A stretch of 46,774 bases of DNA from Campylobacteraceae bacterium (lineage in GTDB: Bacteria > Campylobacterota > Campylobacteria > Campylobacterales > Sulfurovaceae): assembly GCA_027080995.1 (NCBI GenBank), contig JALWNT010000060.1, positions 1 through 46,774 of the forward strand. Reading direction: 5' to 3'. Shown in pieces: positions 31,977-40,631 of this stretch. Every line of letters starts with the position of its first letter. Within the stretch, counting starts at the first letter, position 1. Made by a program: the position numbers and the translations under genes. The notes beneath the pieces are model-generated. The model saw only the letters and a program-made list of their open reading frames with translations, was not told the origin of the DNA and ran no database searches.

Positions 31977-32018
31977 ATTGTAATACGTTTGATAAGCAGG
32001 AGACTTGATCTATGTTAA
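31977..32018 (-). promoter_or_regulatory. Crp/Fnr-type promoter of nosZ
   Basis: TTGAT-CTAT-GTTAA lies at 32005-32018 (TTAAC-ATAG-ATCAA on the minus strand). It mixes an Fnr-like half with the TTAAC half used by epsilonproteobacterial NssR-type regulators. The -10 TACAAT lies at 31982-31977, 22 bp away. With a start near 31970 the box is centred at -41.5, the class II position. Confidence 0.6.
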
Positions 32019-32114
32019 GAGTTTTTAACAATTTTTGAAAAAGGCGGTGAAATGAGCGGAGTTTTCCGCGGGAAAGCCCCGCAGAGGCATTCATTCAAAG
32101 AGCCAGAAGAGCGT

Positions 32115-32354
32115 TCAGTGGGTGGACGAAAGTATCCGCTTTACCTCTTTTTCCCTCTTTTTAGAGACTTTCAGTTTTTTGACCGTACAGCCGTTTTTGT
32201 TGACTAGCGCGAAAAACGGAGTATTGGGGCAACGGTCATAACGATCGGGAACGCCGTCAAGATCCCTGTCTGCGGTAGCACTGCAGTGGTGAGAGCTTCC
32301 AGCCCAGAGCAGCGAAGATCCGAACAGGGTGAGAAGAAAGAGTAAACGTTTCAT
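32115..32354 (-). CDS. Small secreted protein with a thrombospondin type 3-like motif
   Basis: This 79-aa protein has a signal peptide (MKRLLFLLTLFGSSLLWA) and one acidic calcium-binding-type motif (ATADRDLDGVPDRYDRCPNTP) like those in the linkers of OmpA-type proteins. A basic tail without an OmpA domain follows. It looks like a stand-alone calcium-binding element. Its ATG shares a base with the stop of the low-complexity secreted protein upstream, so the two are co-expressed. Confidence 0.7.
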   Translation of the reverse strand: MKRLLFLLTLFGSSLLWAGSSHHCSATADRDLDGVPDRYDRCPNTPFFALVNKNGCTVKKLKVSKKREKEVKRILSSTH

Positions 32355-33487
32355 CAGAAACCTCCTCCCATTCCACCGCCGCCCATTCCGCCGCCCATTC
32401 CGCCGGAATCACCCATACCTCCGTTGTCTCCGCCGATGCCTCCCATGCCTCCGGCTGCCGTTCCGGCCAAACCTCCACCGGCACCACCGAAACTGCTGAT
32501 CGCCCCCAACGCGGCGTTGCCAGATCCTTTGTGCCCACTGATCGCACTCATAGCTGAATTGGCATGACTTCTGGCACGACTATGCGCTTTGGAAGCTCTG
32601 CTTTTCGCCTGGGAATGTTTCGCCTGGGCGCGAGCGTGAGTCTGCTGTTGCTTCGACTTCACCGCTTTCTCTTGCACGTTCATCTTAGCTTGGACCTGCG
32701 CGCTCTTCGCCTGGACCGCCGCTTGCAGATCCGCAATGGCCTGCTGCTGCTGTTGCCGGTTCATCGCGGCGATCTGAGCTTTGATCTCGTTCATCACCTT
32801 ATAGGCTTTTTGCCGGGATGCTTGCTGATACTGGGCGATCAGGCTGTCCATTTGGCTCAGATCGCTTTGGGGTGTCTCTGCCTGGGCTTTTCCCCCTTTA
32901 TCCGTTTGGCTTCCTTTCGTCTGTGTCTCGGAGCTTTGGGTATTTTCTGTCTCTCCCTGCTTCGCTGTGGATCCCCGGGTGCCGTTTTGTGTCGTATCCG
33001 AGGTGTCGCCAGCTGCCGTGGAGCTTTCTGCGCTCTGCGTGCTTTCACCGTTTTCCCCTGCAGCCGTGGAAGTATCCGTAGCTCCCATCGCCTCATCTGC
33101 ACTCTGCATCCCCTGCTGCGCCGCATTGCTTGCTGCAGCCATTCCCTCTTCGGCCGCCTGCTGTCCAGCCGCGATCCCCTGTGTAGCGGTCTCGGCCGCA
33201 GCCTGTTTCCCCGCTTCCGCCGTGACGGCAGCCCGACTCATCGCATTGTGGCCCGGAGTGTTTCCGGACGACTTCTCTTCGTCGGTCCCCACCTGCTGCG
33301 ATGAGGTATCACTGTTTTGCTGCGAAACCTCCGTCTGCGAGCGGCCGGCTGTGCCACCGCCCGCTTGGTTCGTCTGCTCACTCGTCGAAGCCCGATCGCT
33401 TCCGGTGCCGGCTTCGGCGGCTGCGAGGTTGCCGGAGAGCAACAACACGGCCATAACCGCCGCGGCGGTGAGATTGATCTTTCTCAT
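32354..33487 (-). CDS. Secreted low-complexity Ala/Gln/Ser-rich protein with Gly-Met tail
   Basis: This 377-aa protein has a signal peptide (about 1-24), a disordered Ser/Thr/Gln/Ala region (25-200), a coiled-coil-prone Gln/Ala/Lys region (about 205-290), a His/Ala/Lys/Ser stretch, and a Gly-rich tail with repeated GGMGG units. I recognise no family. It could be a surface, biofilm or metal-binding protein. It lies 47 bp downstream of the histidine kinase gene and is followed by the 79-aa gene, so it may be the target of that two-component system. Confidence 0.7.
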   Translation of the reverse strand: MRKINLTAAAVMAVLLLSGNLAAAEAGTGSDRASTSEQTNQAGGGTAGRSQTEVSQQNSDTSSQQVGTDEEKSSGNTPGHNAMSRAAVTAEAGKQAAAETATQGIAAGQQAAEEGMAAASNAAQQGMQSADEAMGATDTSTAAGENGESTQSAESSTAAGDTSDTTQNGTRGSTAKQGETENTQSSETQTKGSQTDKGGKAQAETPQSDLSQMDSLIAQYQQASRQKAYKVMNEIKAQIAAMNRQQQQQAIADLQAAVQAKSAQVQAKMNVQEKAVKSKQQQTHARAQAKHSQAKSRASKAHSRARSHANSAMSAISGHKGSGNAALGAISSFGGAGGGLAGTAAGGMGGIGGDNGGMGDSGGMGGGMGGGGMGGGF

Positions 33488-33534
33488 GACTTTTCTCCTT
33501 ATAGTTTGGATAGTGAAAGTGTAGAGAAAGAGCG

Positions 33535-34590
33535 TTACCTCTGCATTACCTCCCGAAGATCCAGAGTCACCGTCGTCCCCTTTCCCTCGGTACTCTCGAG
33601 ATTCACGCCGATCTTCATATCTTCTGCCAGCTTTTTGACGATGTGCAGCCCAAGCCCCAGGCCGCGTTCTCCCTCTTTGTAGTATCGTTCGAAAGCCCGA
33701 TCCGGATCGCGCATTCCCCGGCCGTTGTCGCGGATCTTCAGGAGGGCATCGTCCAGTTTGATACAGACCCGGCCCCCCTTCCGGTTGTACTTGCAGGCGT
33801 TGGAAAGGAGGTTTTCCACAATCCGGGCGAAGGCGTCCCGGTCACACTCCAGCGTGACTCCCTCCGGGACCTCATCCAGAAACGTAAGCGAAGGGTAGAG
33901 CCCCCGCAGAGCGTCGATCCGTTCCTCCAGAAGGGGCCGAAGCCCGAAACTTTCGCGGCTGCCGGGCCGGCGGGCGAGAAAGGCACGCAGATTCTCCTGC
34001 AGCGCATGCACGGTATCGAGCGACGCAAGCATACGCTCGACGCTGCGGTTTTCCCCCAGGCGACGACGCAGGATTCCCAAGTCGATCCGTAGAGCACTCA
34101 ACGGAGTGTTGAAGTCGTGCAGAATATCCCGAACGAACTCTTCGTTGAGCCGCAGCGCCCGGCGGTAGGGATTGAGACTGTAGTAAGAAAACAGGAGTGC
34201 CAGCAAAGCGATCGACAGGATGTAGAGCGGCCAGCCGCGTAGTGCTTCTCGTCGGATTGCGGCGATGCGCCGATCGTACTCCCGCTGCGGCAGACGGATC
34301 CTGAGGAGATATTTCCGACTGCCGGGAATCTCAAAAAGCGCGTAGGGCCCCTCCGAAGAGTGGACAAGATGCCAAATCCTTTCATCACTCTTTTTCTTTT
34401 CAAACGCCACGTCGAAATTGCCCCCCAGAGGTTTGAAACTGAAGATCTTCATTTCACTGAGCAAAGTTTCGTCCAATTGTCGGCGTCGATCCCGATAATT
34501 CATCCATGCGAAGAGCCCGTAAAGCAGACTCATCAGCAAAAAATAGAGGATAAAACTTTTCCAAAGCGCTTCACGCTCATAACGTTTCAA
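33535..34590 (-). CDS. Sensor histidine kinase
   Basis: This 351-aa kinase has two membrane helices (about 12-30 and 120-138) around a periplasmic sensor of about 85 residues, then a dimerisation domain with H158 in ILHDFNTPLSALR. The ATPase domain has ENLLSNACKYN (N box), DNGRGM (G1) and GLGLGLHIV (G2). The start is probably TTG at 34590, overlapping the regulator gene by 14 bp; no good ATG lies nearby. It pairs with the regulator at 34577-35218. Confidence 0.87.
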   Translation of the reverse strand: MKRYEREALWKSFILYFLLMSLLYGLFAWMNYRDRRRQLDETLLSEMKIFSFKPLGGNFDVAFEKKKSDERIWHLVHSSEGPYALFEIPGSRKYLLRIRLPQREYDRRIAAIRREALRGWPLYILSIALLALLFSYYSLNPYRRALRLNEEFVRDILHDFNTPLSALRIDLGILRRRLGENRSVERMLASLDTVHALQENLRAFLARRPGSRESFGLRPLLEERIDALRGLYPSLTFLDEVPEGVTLECDRDAFARIVENLLSNACKYNRKGGRVCIKLDDALLKIRDNGRGMRDPDRAFERYYKEGERGLGLGLHIVKKLAEDMKIGVNLESTEGKGTTVTLDLREVMQR

Positions 34591-35218
34591 GCAAGTACCC
34601 CTGACCGCGAATATTCGTGATTTGAATCCCCAAACGCTTTTTGAGTTTGGCCAACGTCACCCTCAGAGCATTGGAGCCCGGGTGTTCCAGTAGCTCCATC
34701 AACTCTTCGGAAAGAACCAACCTTCCCCGCCGCTTCAACAGAAGCGTAAAAAGCCTGCGTTGGACTTCTCCGAGATAAAAGGGAACCTCCCCTACTCCCT
34801 CGATCCGTCCGCTATCGGGATCGAAACGAATCGCCCCGTATCGGAGAATTCTATTGTTTTCTCTCTCACGAAAGATATACCGGATCCGCAAACGCAGCTC
34901 TTCGGGATCGAAAGGCTTTTTGAGATAATCAACCGCTCCGATCTCGAACCCCCTGGAGATGGAGGCAATATCAGTCAACGCCGAAATGTAAATCGCCGGT
35001 GTATCGTCACCGGCCTCCCTCAGTGCCCGAAGTACCTCCAGACCGTTGATATCCGGAACGTTGATATCGAGGATATAGAGATCGTATCTCCCTATATAGG
35101 TCGCATCAAACACCGCTTCTCCTCCGGCGACACGCTCCACATCATCTCCATCCATCTGCAGGTATTCGACGAGACTCTCCGCCAGCAATTCATCGTCTTC
35201 AAGTAACAATATCTTCAT
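34577..35218 (-). CDS. OmpR-family response regulator
   Basis: This 213-aa regulator has a receiver domain (LLEDDE, D51 in LYILDINVP, Lys in YLKKPFD) and a winged-helix domain (GEVQRRLFTLLLKRRGRLV, NIRGQGYLL). ATG 35218 (MKILLLEDD) matches the family start. It is the first gene of the operon with the kinase and the secreted proteins, divergent from mltG across 116 AT-rich bases that must hold both promoters. Confidence 0.9.
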   Translation of the reverse strand: MKILLLEDDELLAESLVEYLQMDGDDVERVAGGEAVFDATYIGRYDLYILDINVPDINGLEVLRALREAGDDTPAIYISALTDIASISRGFEIGAVDYLKKPFDPEELRLRIRYIFRERENNRILRYGAIRFDPDSGRIEGVGEVPFYLGEVQRRLFTLLLKRRGRLVLSEELMELLEHPGSNALRVTLAKLKKRLGIQITNIRGQGYLLETL

Positions 35219-35334
35219 TCTGCCAGTATAACATTCACTGACAAACATGGGAAAAGGGAGTTTTGACTACAATCGCTATTTGATATTTCTTTACATAATA
35301 ATTGTGAATATAAAGATGGAGGAGAGACATAATC

Positions 35335-36492
35335 ATGGAAAAGAGATGGGGATGGTTATTGGCCGCGATTAGCCTCCTCATGTTGCTTATCCTCCTGCCA
35401 CTCTGGTTCCATTCTGCCCGGACCCGCAATGTCGAAGCCCCCTCCACTATTCAGCGTACGGTACAAAAAACTCCACCGAAAAAACCGGCTTCCACAATAC
35501 GAAACATCCCAAAAGAGACAAATCAAACGCTCGAACCTCTTACCTTGGCGGAACTGAGGCATATGAACCGTCTGGGCACGCTTCCCCGTCTCATCTATCT
35601 CCCCGCTGCCGATCGGGGAGAGATCTTCCGCTCTTTGCGGCGACAGGGACTACCTCTGTGGATATCGGATCGGTTTTTCCTCCTTCCCAAACGGATCAAA
35701 CCCGGCTGGATTCGGCTAAAAAAGCCGATCTCTCTGCGGGAATTTTTCGAAAAGATCAACGACTTCCCCCGGGAAAGGACTCGGCGTGTCGTGATGTACA
35801 GCGGCGATAGTCTCGACGACTTCGTCCGACACTTCTCCCGCCAGACCCGGCTGCGTCCCCGCGCGATCTTCGACGAGTATTTCCGCTTCAGCCCCTATCT
35901 GGAGGGAGGCATCCTCGCCGGATACTATCGTCTCCCCTACCGTCTCAGCGCCGGCCCCGCGATGGCCTATCTCACAGGTGAGAGCGAAAAGGTCTTCGCC
36001 CGTCTTGCTCGCAAATACCTCGGAGAGTACGATCCCGCCGGCTTCAAACGCTATCTCATCGTCGCCTCCATCGTCCAACGGGAGACTTGGCACCCCGAAG
36101 AGATGCCCCACATCGCCTCGGTGATCTACAACCGTCTGGAACGCGGGATGAAACTTCAGATGGATGCCACCCTCAACTACGGCCCCTACTCCCACCGCAC
36201 CGTCACTCCCGAAAGAATCCGCAGCGACAGCAGCCGCTTCAATACCTACCGCTACAAAGGCCTCCCCCCTGAACCCCTCGGCAGCGTCACCCGTGAAGCC
36301 CTCATCGCGGCGCTTCATCCGGCCAAAAGCTCCGATCTCTATTTTGTCCGCAATCTCTCGGGTACCCACGATTTCGCCCCGGATTACGCCACCCACCTCG
36401 CCAACATCAACCGCATCAGAGTTGAACGATCGCACCGAAAACACTCCCGAAAAACTGGAAAAAGTGTCAAAGGAGGAGAAAACCCCAAATAA
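35335..36492 (+). CDS. mltG: MltG-type endolytic murein transglycosylase
   Basis: This 385-aa protein has one N-terminal membrane helix, a LysM-like segment, and the YceG/MltG catalytic domain with [27 protein letters not shown] (E250 is the expected catalytic glutamate), [10 protein letters not shown] and [13 protein letters not shown]. It cuts nascent glycan strands and helps set their length. GGAGGAG precedes the ATG. The C-terminal 25 residues are basic and poorly conserved-looking. A 131-bp inverted-repeat element starts 5 bp after its stop. Confidence 0.92.
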   Translation: MEKRWGWLLAAISLLMLLILLPLWFHSARTRNVEAPSTIQRTVQKTPPKKPASTIRNIPKETNQTLEPLTLAELRHMNRLGTLPRLIYLPAADRGEIFRSLRRQGLPLWISDRFFLLPKRIKPGWIRLKKPISLREFFEKINDFPRERTRRVVMYSGDSLDDFVRHFSRQTRLRPRAIFDEYFRFSPYLEGGILAGYYRLPYRLSAGPAMAYLTGESEKVFARLARKYLGEYDPAGFKRYLIVASIVQRETWHPEEMPHIASVIYNRLERGMKLQMDATLNYGPYSHRTVTPERIRSDSSRFNTYRYKGLPPEPLGSVTREALIAALHPAKSSDLYFVRNLSGTHDFAPDYATHLANINRIRVERSHRKHSRKTGKSVKGGENPK

Positions 36493-36496
36493 TATT

Positions 36497-36627
36497 GAGT
36501 GCTCTGAAAAACTGAAGAGATTCTTCATCGTCATCCTGAACTCGATTCAGGATCCACGGTTCAATGGGTATTCCAAGCCCTGGATTCCGGGTCAAGCCCG
36601 GAATGACGGAAGTTTTTCAGAGCACTC
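36497..36627. repeat. MITE-like element with 17-bp perfect terminal inverted repeats
   Basis: GAGTGCTCTGAAAAACT at 36497-36513 is the exact reverse complement of 36611-36627. Inside are two further hairpins, TCCTGAACTCGATTCAGGA and ATTCCGGGTCAAGCCCGGAAT. The inner pair recurs at 45031-45107. No gene lies inside. It sits between mltG and trpB and may also act as a terminator. Confidence 0.75.
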
Positions 36628-36706
36628 TATTGTTATTGTTACCGTCACAGATATTAAGATAAGCTATAATCCCCTTCATTATAAATCCTTTTGCGAGAAG
36701 AGCAGA

Positions 36707-37936
36707 ATGAATCAGACAGATAATTTCTATATCCCTACCCCTTCCCCCTACGATCCCGACGAGCTGGGACACTTCGGCATCTTCGGCGGCCGTTATGTCC
36801 CCGAAACCCTGATGCCCGTCCTCGAGGCCCTCAAAAAGGACTACGAAGCCGTTCGCTTCGATCCGGAGTTCTGGAGAGAGGTGGACTACTACTACCGCAA
36901 CTACGTCGGCCGCCCCAGCGCCCTCTATTTTGCCGAGAACCTTTCCAAAGAGACCGGGGCCAAAATCTACCTCAAGCGCGAAGATCTCAACCACACCGGG
37001 GCCCACAAGATCAACCACACCGTCGCCCAGGCGATCCTCGCCAAGCGGCTGGGCAAAAAGAAGATCATCGCCGAGACCGGCGCGGGACAGCACGGAGTGG
37101 CCACCGCCACCGTCGCGGCGCTGTTTGGCCTGGAGTGCGAAATCTTCATGGGGGCCAAGGATGTGGCCCGCCAGGAGCTCAACGTCTTTCGCATGAAGCT
37201 GCTAGGCGCCAAGGTCCACGCCGTCCAGAGCGGCTCCAAGACCCTCAAAGACGCCATGAACGACGCCATCCGCCACTGGGTCACCCACGCCCGTGACACC
37301 TTCTACGTCATCGGCACCATCGCCGGGCCCCACCCCTACCCGATGATGATCCGGGATATCCAGAGCATCATCGGCTGGGAGGCCAAGCGGCAAATCCAGC
37401 AGGCCGAAGGGCGTCTGCCCGATCACGTCATCGCCTGCATCGGCGGGGGAAGCAATGCCATCGGAATCTTCAACCACTTCCTCACCGAAGAAGGAGTCGA
37501 GTGCATCGGGATCGAAGCGGGCGGCCTGGGGCTCGACTCCAAGCACGGCGCCAGCTTGGCCAAAGGCTCTCCGGGAGTGCTCCACGGCCAGATGAGCTAC
37601 CTGCTCCAGGACGACGACGGCCAGATTCTCGAAGCCCACTCCATCAGCGCCGGCCTCGACTACCCCGGCATCGGCCCCGAACACGCCTACCTCAAAGAGC
37701 TGGGCAAAGTCCGCTACGATCACATCACCGACGCCGAAGCCCTGGACGCCTTCGTCTGGCTGAGCCAAAAAGAAGGGATCATCCCCGCCTTCGAGAGCTC
37801 CCACGCCGTGGCATACCTCAAGAAAATGAAGCCCGAAGAGCTCCAAGACAAACTGATCCTCATCAACCTCTCCGGCCGGGGGGACAAGGATATGATTCAA
37901 GCCAAAGAACTCCTCGACTTCGGCGGGGCCGAATGA
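36707..37936 (+). CDS. trpB: Tryptophan synthase beta chain
   Basis: This 409-aa PLP enzyme joins indole and serine to make tryptophan. It has [14 protein letters not shown] at the N-terminus, the PLP lysine in [12 protein letters not shown], the phosphate-binding loop IGGGSNAIG and the C-terminal [10 protein letters not shown] start at ATG 36707 (GAGAAG upstream); the open frame continues upstream through the repeat element and the end of mltG without biological meaning. No trpA lies next to it in the window. Four heptamer units begin 2 bp after the stop. Confidence 0.95.
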   Translation: MNQTDNFYIPTPSPYDPDELGHFGIFGGRYVPETLMPVLEALKKDYEAVRFDPEFWREVDYYYRNYVGRPSALYFAENLSKETGAKIYLKREDLNHTGAHKINHTVAQAILAKRLGKKKIIAETGAGQHGVATATVAALFGLECEIFMGAKDVARQELNVFRMKLLGAKVHAVQSGSKTLKDAMNDAIRHWVTHARDTFYVIGTIAGPHPYPMMIRDIQSIIGWEAKRQIQQAEGRLPDHVIACIGGGSNAIGIFNHFLTEEGVECIGIEAGGLGLDSKHGASLAKGSPGVLHGQMSYLLQDDDGQILEAHSISAGLDYPGIGPEHAYLKELGKVRYDHITDAEALDAFVWLSQKEGIIPAFESSHAVAYLKKMKPEELQDKLILINLSGRGDKDMIQAKELLDFGGAE

Positions 37937-37938
37937 GA

Positions 37939-37966
37939 ACGTGCTACGTGCTACGTGTTAAGTGTT
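37939..37966. repeat. Four-unit 7-bp array after trpB
   Basis: ACGTGCT, ACGTGCT, ACGTGTT and AAGTGTT follow in register. The array occupies most of the 43 bp between the trpB stop and the four-helix-bundle gene. A complementary array lies on the other side of that gene. Confidence 0.88.
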
Positions 37967-37979
37967 ACGAGGAGCTTTG

Positions 37980-38330
37980 ATGAAATGTGAGAAGCTTGAT
38001 GTATGGAAGAAAAGTGCCCGATTGGCTGCGAACGTTTACAAAGCGTTTCGGGAGTGTCTAGACTTTGGCTTCAAAGATCAAATCACACGATCCGCTCTTT
38101 CTATCCCTAGCAACATTGCGGAAGGAATGGAAAAAGAATCACTCAAAGAGCAGATTCGCTTTCTGGAAATCGCCAAAGGTTCATCGGCCGAATTCATTAC
38201 ACAAACTTACATCGCAATGGATATCGAATATCTTAATAGAGAGCTTGGAAAAAAGTGGATCGAACAAACCGATCATATACTTTCGATGTTGACCAAACTC
38301 CAACACAATCTAAAAAATCGTAACACGTAG
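37980..38330 (+). CDS. Four-helix-bundle protein (23S rRNA-IVP / S23 family)
   Basis: This 116-aa protein is of the four-helix-bundle family first known from 23S rRNA intervening sequences and related to Avd accessory proteins: KLDVWKKSARLAANVYKAF, DQITRSALSIPSNIAEG and KGSSAEFITQTYIAM. No rRNA or retroelement is nearby. Its cellular role is unknown. It is more AT-rich than trpB and pepA on either side and is framed by inverted 7-bp arrays; the last residues (RNT) and the stop codon are encoded by the downstream array. ATG 37980 follows GAGGAG. This suggests a mobile or recently inserted cassette. Confidence 0.88.
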   Translation: MKCEKLDVWKKSARLAANVYKAFRECLDFGFKDQITRSALSIPSNIAEGMEKESLKEQIRFLEIAKGSSAEFITQTYIAMDIEYLNRELGKKWIEQTDHILSMLTKLQHNLKNRNT

Positions 38331-38340
38331 CACTTAACAC
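38320..38340. repeat. Three-unit 7-bp array, inverted relative to 37939-37966
   Basis: CGTAACA, CGTAGCA and CTTAACA are in register and complementary in type to the array before the gene. The stop codon of the four-helix-bundle gene (38328-38330) lies inside it. Confidence 0.85.
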
Positions 38341-38358
38341 GAAATAAAGGAAAATCAA

Positions 38359-39843
38359 ATGAAAACCATCAAATTCTACGAAAAACTCCTCAACGAAATC
38401 GACGCCGACATCGAGATCGTCATCGTCGTCAACAAAAACTTCGATCAGCGCTTCTGCGACGAGGAGAAAGAGCTTCTCAAAGAGGCGGGGTTTAACGGCG
38501 AGCAGGACGAGACCTGCCTCCTGGCCGAAAAGCGCAAGATCTTCGTCGGGGCCGACTCCATCAAGAGCGCCGACATCCGCTCCGCCGCTGCCAACGCCGT
38601 GCGGGCCCTGGAGGGCAAAGGGTATAAAATCGCCAAGATGGGCAGCTATATGAGCCACCCCACCTGCACCGCCACGCTGCGGGCCCAGGCCGAGGGGCTG
38701 CTGCTCGGAGGCTACCGCTTCGAACGCTACAAGAGCAAAAAGAGCGACAAGCACCTCCACAAGGTCCGTATCTCCCTCGAGGAGTACAACGGCTACGCTC
38801 TCGACATTCCCGCCGCCCAGCGGGCCATCGAAAAAGGAATCGTCAGTGCCGAGGCGACCAACTTCGTCCGGGATATCGTCAACACCGCCCCCGACGACTG
38901 CACCCCGGAGACAATGGCCCAGATCGCCGAAGAGCTGGCTGAAAAAGAGGCGCACCTGAAGGTCGAGGTTCTCGGGGCCGAGGATATGCGCAAAGAGGGG
39001 ATGAACGCCCTGCTGGCCGTCGCCCGGGCCAGCCGCCACGAGCCCCGGCTCATCCATCTGAGCTACATCCCCAAGGAGAAGCCCGTCGCCACCGTCAGCC
39101 TGGTGGGCAAGGGGCTCACCTACGACAGCGGCGGCCTCAGCCTCAAACCTGCCGACTATATGGTAACGATGAAAGCCGACAAGAGCGGCGGCTCGGCCGT
39201 GCTGGGGATCCTCAAGGCCGTCGCCGAACTTCATCTGCCCATCGAGGTCCACGGTTTCGTGGGCGCGGTGGAGAATATGATCGGCGGAGACGCCTACAAA
39301 CCCGACGACGTGCTCGTAGCCAAAAACGGCAAAACCATCGAAGTGCGCAACACCGACGCCGAGGGGAGATTGGTCCTCGCCGACGTGCTCTGCTACGCCC
39401 AGGAGAAGGTCAAAGCCGACTACCTCTTCGACTTCGCGACTCTGACGGGTGCCTGCGTCGTCGGCGTGGGGCAGTACACCAGCGGGGTGATGGGCTTCGC
39501 CGCCGAGCCGACCAACCGGGTCCTCTACGCCGCCAATACCCTGGCCGGAGAGATGGCCACAAAACTGGACTTCAACCGCTTCCTGCGCAAGACCCTCAAA
39601 AGTGAAATCGCCGACATCTGCAACATCTCCAACACCCGCTACGGCGGGGCGATCACCGCGGGAATGTTCCTGGGAGAATTCATCGACGAGGAGCATAAAG
39701 ACAAATGGGCCCACATCGACATCGCCGGTCCCGCCTTCGTCGAGCACCCCTGGGGAGAGAATCCCCACGGCGCCAGCGGTGCGGGAGTGCGGATGATGAC
39801 CCGGCTGCTCGAAAAACTCGCCCGGGGCGACGAGCACAAATAG
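38359..39843 (+). CDS. pepA: Leucyl aminopeptidase (M17)
   Basis: This 494-aa peptidase has the M17 signature NTDAEGRLVLADVL, metal-binding GKGLTYDSGGLSLKP, MKADKSGGSAV and the C-terminal HIDIAGPAF. It releases N-terminal residues from peptides in the cytoplasm, using two metal ions. The N-terminal domain (about 1-170) is of normal size. AAAGGAAAA precedes the ATG. Confidence 0.95.
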   Translation: MKTIKFYEKLLNEIDADIEIVIVVNKNFDQRFCDEEKELLKEAGFNGEQDETCLLAEKRKIFVGADSIKSADIRSAAANAVRALEGKGYKIAKMGSYMSHPTCTATLRAQAEGLLLGGYRFERYKSKKSDKHLHKVRISLEEYNGYALDIPAAQRAIEKGIVSAEATNFVRDIVNTAPDDCTPETMAQIAEELAEKEAHLKVEVLGAEDMRKEGMNALLAVARASRHEPRLIHLSYIPKEKPVATVSLVGKGLTYDSGGLSLKPADYMVTMKADKSGGSAVLGILKAVAELHLPIEVHGFVGAVENMIGGDAYKPDDVLVAKNGKTIEVRNTDAEGRLVLADVLCYAQEKVKADYLFDFATLTGACVVGVGQYTSGVMGFAAEPTNRVLYAANTLAGEMATKLDFNRFLRKTLKSEIADICNISNTRYGGAITAGMFLGEFIDEEHKDKWAHIDIAGPAFVEHPWGENPHGASGAGVRMMTRLLEKLARGDEHK

Positions 39844-39853
39844 AAGGCCCCCC

Positions 39854-40609
39854 GTGCGCCCCACCGTCGCCCTTTTTGTCCCCTGCTACGTCGACGACTT
39901 CTACCCCCAGACGGCGCTGGCGACCCTGGAAATCCTCGAAGCCCAGGGCTTTCGGGTAGAGTATCCCCAACCCCAGCGCTGCTGCGGCCAACCCTTTATC
40001 AACAACGGCCTTCTCGACGAGGGCCGCGCCTTCGCTACCTCTTTCGCCGATCTTTTTGAAGCGTACGACTACGTCGTCGCCCCCTCCAGCAGCTGCATCG
40101 GCACCGCCAAATACCGCTACGAGGGGCTCCTCGAGCCCGAACGCCACCGGAAGCTCGCCCCCAAACTTTACGAACTCTGTGAATTTCTCCACGACGTAGT
40201 GGGCCCGGAGCGGCTCCGCCTCGAGCACCCCTTCCCCCACCGCGTAGGCCTGCACAACAGTTGCCACGCCCTGCGCGAGCTGGAGCTCGCCCGCCCCAGC
40301 GAACTGATGATCCCCCACTTTTCCAAGATTGAAGCGGTCCTCTCCCGCATCGAGGGGATCGAGATCGTCCACCCCGAGCGGGACGAGTGCTGCGGTTTTG
40401 GCGGCACCTTCAGTGTGCAGGAGTCGGCGGTCTCGGCCGCGATGGGGCGCGACCGCATCGCCGACCACCGGCGGCAGGGGGTCGAGATCATGGCTGGGGT
40501 GGACCTCTCCTGCCTGATGCATATGCAGGGGCTGGCCCGGCGCGACGGCACGCCGATGCGCTTCGTCCACGTCGCGCAGATCCTGGCCGGACGCGTAGAT
40601 TTTGAGTGA
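39854..40609 (+). CDS. lutA: LutA-type (Fe-S) oxidoreductase subunit, CCG domains
   Basis: This 251-aa protein has the paired cysteine-rich CCG domains: RCCGQPFINNG and later DECCGFGGTFSVQ, with LFVPCYVDDFYPQ at the N-terminus. With LutB and LutC it oxidises L-lactate to pyruvate. The start is GTG at 39854, 10 bp after pepA. The stop codon is in the first unit of a 7-bp array that separates it from lutB. Confidence 0.9.
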   Translation: MRPTVALFVPCYVDDFYPQTALATLEILEAQGFRVEYPQPQRCCGQPFINNGLLDEGRAFATSFADLFEAYDYVVAPSSSCIGTAKYRYEGLLEPERHRKLAPKLYELCEFLHDVVGPERLRLEHPFPHRVGLHNSCHALRELELARPSELMIPHFSKIEAVLSRIEGIEIVHPERDECCGFGGTFSVQESAVSAAMGRDRIADHRRQGVEIMAGVDLSCLMHMQGLARRDGTPMRFVHVAQILAGRVDFE

Positions 40610-40631
40610 GGAGTGAGGAGTGAGGAGTGAG
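40604..40631. repeat. 7-bp array bridging lutA stop and lutB start
   Basis: GAGTGAG occurs four times in perfect register. The first unit holds the lutA stop (40607-40609) and the third holds the probable lutB GTG start (40620). The units themselves supply GAGGAG, a Shine-Dalgarno-like sequence. Confidence 0.88.

Noticed and set aside
36164-36706. N-terminal extension of TrpB
   Set aside because: The upstream part of the open frame overlaps mltG and the inverted-repeat element; TrpB homology begins at the ATG at 36707.
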